6,191 nucleotides of DNA from Anaerolineales bacterium (GTDB lineage Bacteria; Chloroflexota; Anaerolineae; 4572-78; NAK82): the NCBI GenBank assembly GCA_024643945.1, contig JAHELX010000172.1, positions 1-6,191 of the forward strand. Reading direction: 5' to 3'. The first letter of the stretch is position 1. Each line of letters starts with the position of its first letter. Of this stretch, positions 5,241-6,191 are shown piece after piece. The position numbers were made by a program, and so were the translations under genes. Below the pieces are notes generated by a model. That model made no database searches. It had not been told where the DNA came from and worked only from the letters and a program-made list of their open reading frames with translations.

Positions 5241-6191
5241 CTATACCTGAGAAAACTCAGCGCCGCAACAAGCGCCAGGCGCCACCTGAATCTGGAACCC
5301 GTAGGGGGCAAGCGCCTGGTCCAATGGCGGCACGCCGGCGGGTAGCTCGAATTCGAGCCTGCGTTGCAGGTCCTCCAGTCCGGGCAGTTGGCGGTTGCCA
5401 TCAAAGCGTCGCATTCGGAAGAAACCGCCAGTTGCCACGCCCAGGTAGGCTGCTCCCGCTTTGTCCGGATGTTCGGCCAGTGTTGCCTCGAGCTCGAGCG
5501 TGTCCCCGCCTTGCGGGGCTTCCCCACCTTGCGCCTCCTCCTGGGGGCGGTACACCGTCAGCTTCAGCACATCGCCCGGTTGGTGCTGGGCCACGGCGTC
5601 GACCAGGGCCTGGGGGCCATCGAGTGCTTCCCCATCGATAGCAGTAATGATGTCGCCCTGTTTCAGTCCGGCGGCCTCGGCCGGGCTACCCTCGGCTACG
5701 CGCCGTACCACCGCACCCTGCTCAACCTGGCTGTCCGGGGAGATGAAGAACCCCTTACCCCCGAAGGGATGTCCGTCAAAAGGGAGGTTGCCAAAGGGAG
5801 AGGACTGGCCGTCTGATGGCTGAATGGGCGGCGTGGGTAGGTATTGCGCACCCAGGTAAGCTGCCTCCGCTTTTTCAGGATTCTCACCCAGTTGGACCGT
5901 CACCTCACGTGACTCCTCGCCCGGGCTCGTCACTTCCAGCGTTGCGCTGTCGCCCGGTTTGTGCTGCGCAATCAGGTCGGCCAGGCTGTGTTCGCTGTCC
6001 AGCTTTTGCCCGTCGACGGCGGCGATCAGATCGCCGGCTTTCAGTCCGGCTTTGGCAGCCGGGCTATCGGGCACGACCTCGATGATAAGTGCGCCGGGAC
6101 CGGCCATCTGCAGATAGACCCTGCCTGGCCCACCGGGCAGGCCACCACACGGGCTCACGCCCAGGTAGGGCTGGCCATTGCGGTCGCCCAA
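5241..6191 (-). CDS. PDZ-repeat protein, C-terminal part (5' end outside window)
   Basis: The visible 316 or so residues contain two PDZ domains, about residues 27-103 and 155-238. Each shows the expected core: a hydrophobic strand, then SPAxxAGLKxGD, then IxAxDGxxLD and LxxxVAQHxPGD. PDZ domains bind C-terminal or exposed peptide segments, and in bacteria these proteins usually act outside the cytoplasmic membrane, often attached to DegP/HtrA-type proteases. No protease residues are visible here, and a signal or anchor would lie beyond the window. A three-fold layout is marked by PYLGVS (8-13), AYLGAQ (111-116) and AYLGVA (248-253); the first two units are each followed by a PDZ domain, while the third ends in a 63-residue tail (GACCGAEFSQV at the end). 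Gly/Pro/Phe-rich spacers precede the second PDZ. TTG at 6191-6189 could serve as a start, but more likely the frame simply continues. The gene ends in TAG, 225 bases before the kinase ATG on the same strand. Confidence 0.85.
   Translation of the reverse strand: MGDRNGQPYLGVSPCGGLPGGPGRVYLQMAGPGALIIEVVPDSPAAKAGLKAGDLIAAVDGQKLDSEHSLADLIAQHKPGDSATLEVTSPGEESREVTVQLGENPEKAEAAYLGAQYLPTPPIQPSDGQSSPFGNLPFDGHPFGGKGFFISPDSQVEQGAVVRRVAEGSPAEAAGLKQGDIITAIDGEALDGPQALVDAVAQHQPGDVLKLTVYRPQEEAQGGEAPQGGDTLELEATLAEHPDKAGAAYLGVATGGFFRMRRFDGNRQLPGLEDLQRRLEFELPAGVPPLDQALAPYGFQIQVAPGACCGAEFSQV

Noticed and set aside
5015..5641. 208-codon + strand frame from the kinase start across the repeat
   Set aside because: It begins in the complement of the kinase start, runs through the inverted repeat and then antisense to the PDZ gene; its composition is Arg/Pro-rich.

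Overview
The window looks like chromosomal DNA of a GC-rich, probably Chloroflexota (Anaerolineae/Caldilineae-like) bacterium. This rests on gene content: a dephospho-CoA kinase joined to a GNAT-like domain, a lipoprotein built of 'GHxVxGxFxxYFxxxGG' repeats, and intergenic repeats of the TGTCATTcTGAGCG / TGTCATTTCGAGCG type. It is inferred from motif recall, not from a database search. No rRNA, tRNA, CRISPR array or phage gene was seen.

Left part, + strand (1-2112). The 3' end of an ABC-F family ATPase (partial) is followed after one base by a 389-residue CoaE-GNAT fusion. The TAA of the first gene, one spacer base and the ATG of the second suggest a translationally coupled operon. A perfect 15-bp hairpin overlaps the coaE stop codon. 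Beyond it lies an 87-residue two-helix membrane protein with an acidic tail and its own strong ribosome binding site.

Middle (2113-2232) is the convergent gene boundary. A 108-bp structure with 18-bp arms (one mismatch) and an inner 10-bp stem fills it and probably acts as a bidirectional terminator, or is a small mobile repeat.

Right part, - strand (2233-6191). In transcription order this holds a partial extracytoplasmic protein with two visible PDZ domains, a 558-residue sensor histidine kinase, and a small lipoprotein with two tandem repeats. The gaps between these genes (225 and 395 bp) hold degenerate inverted-repeat elements. The 395-bp gap contains a 341-bp nested structure bounded by perfect 11-bp inverted repeats, which looks like a MITE with another MITE-like element inside it. 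The three genes all concern the cell envelope and may work together in envelope sensing, but the repeats between them and the absence of a response regulator in the window make a single operon uncertain.

The most notable items are the CoaE-GNAT fusion, the nested 341-bp element upstream of the lipoprotein gene, and the two structured intergenic palindromes on the + strand operon.
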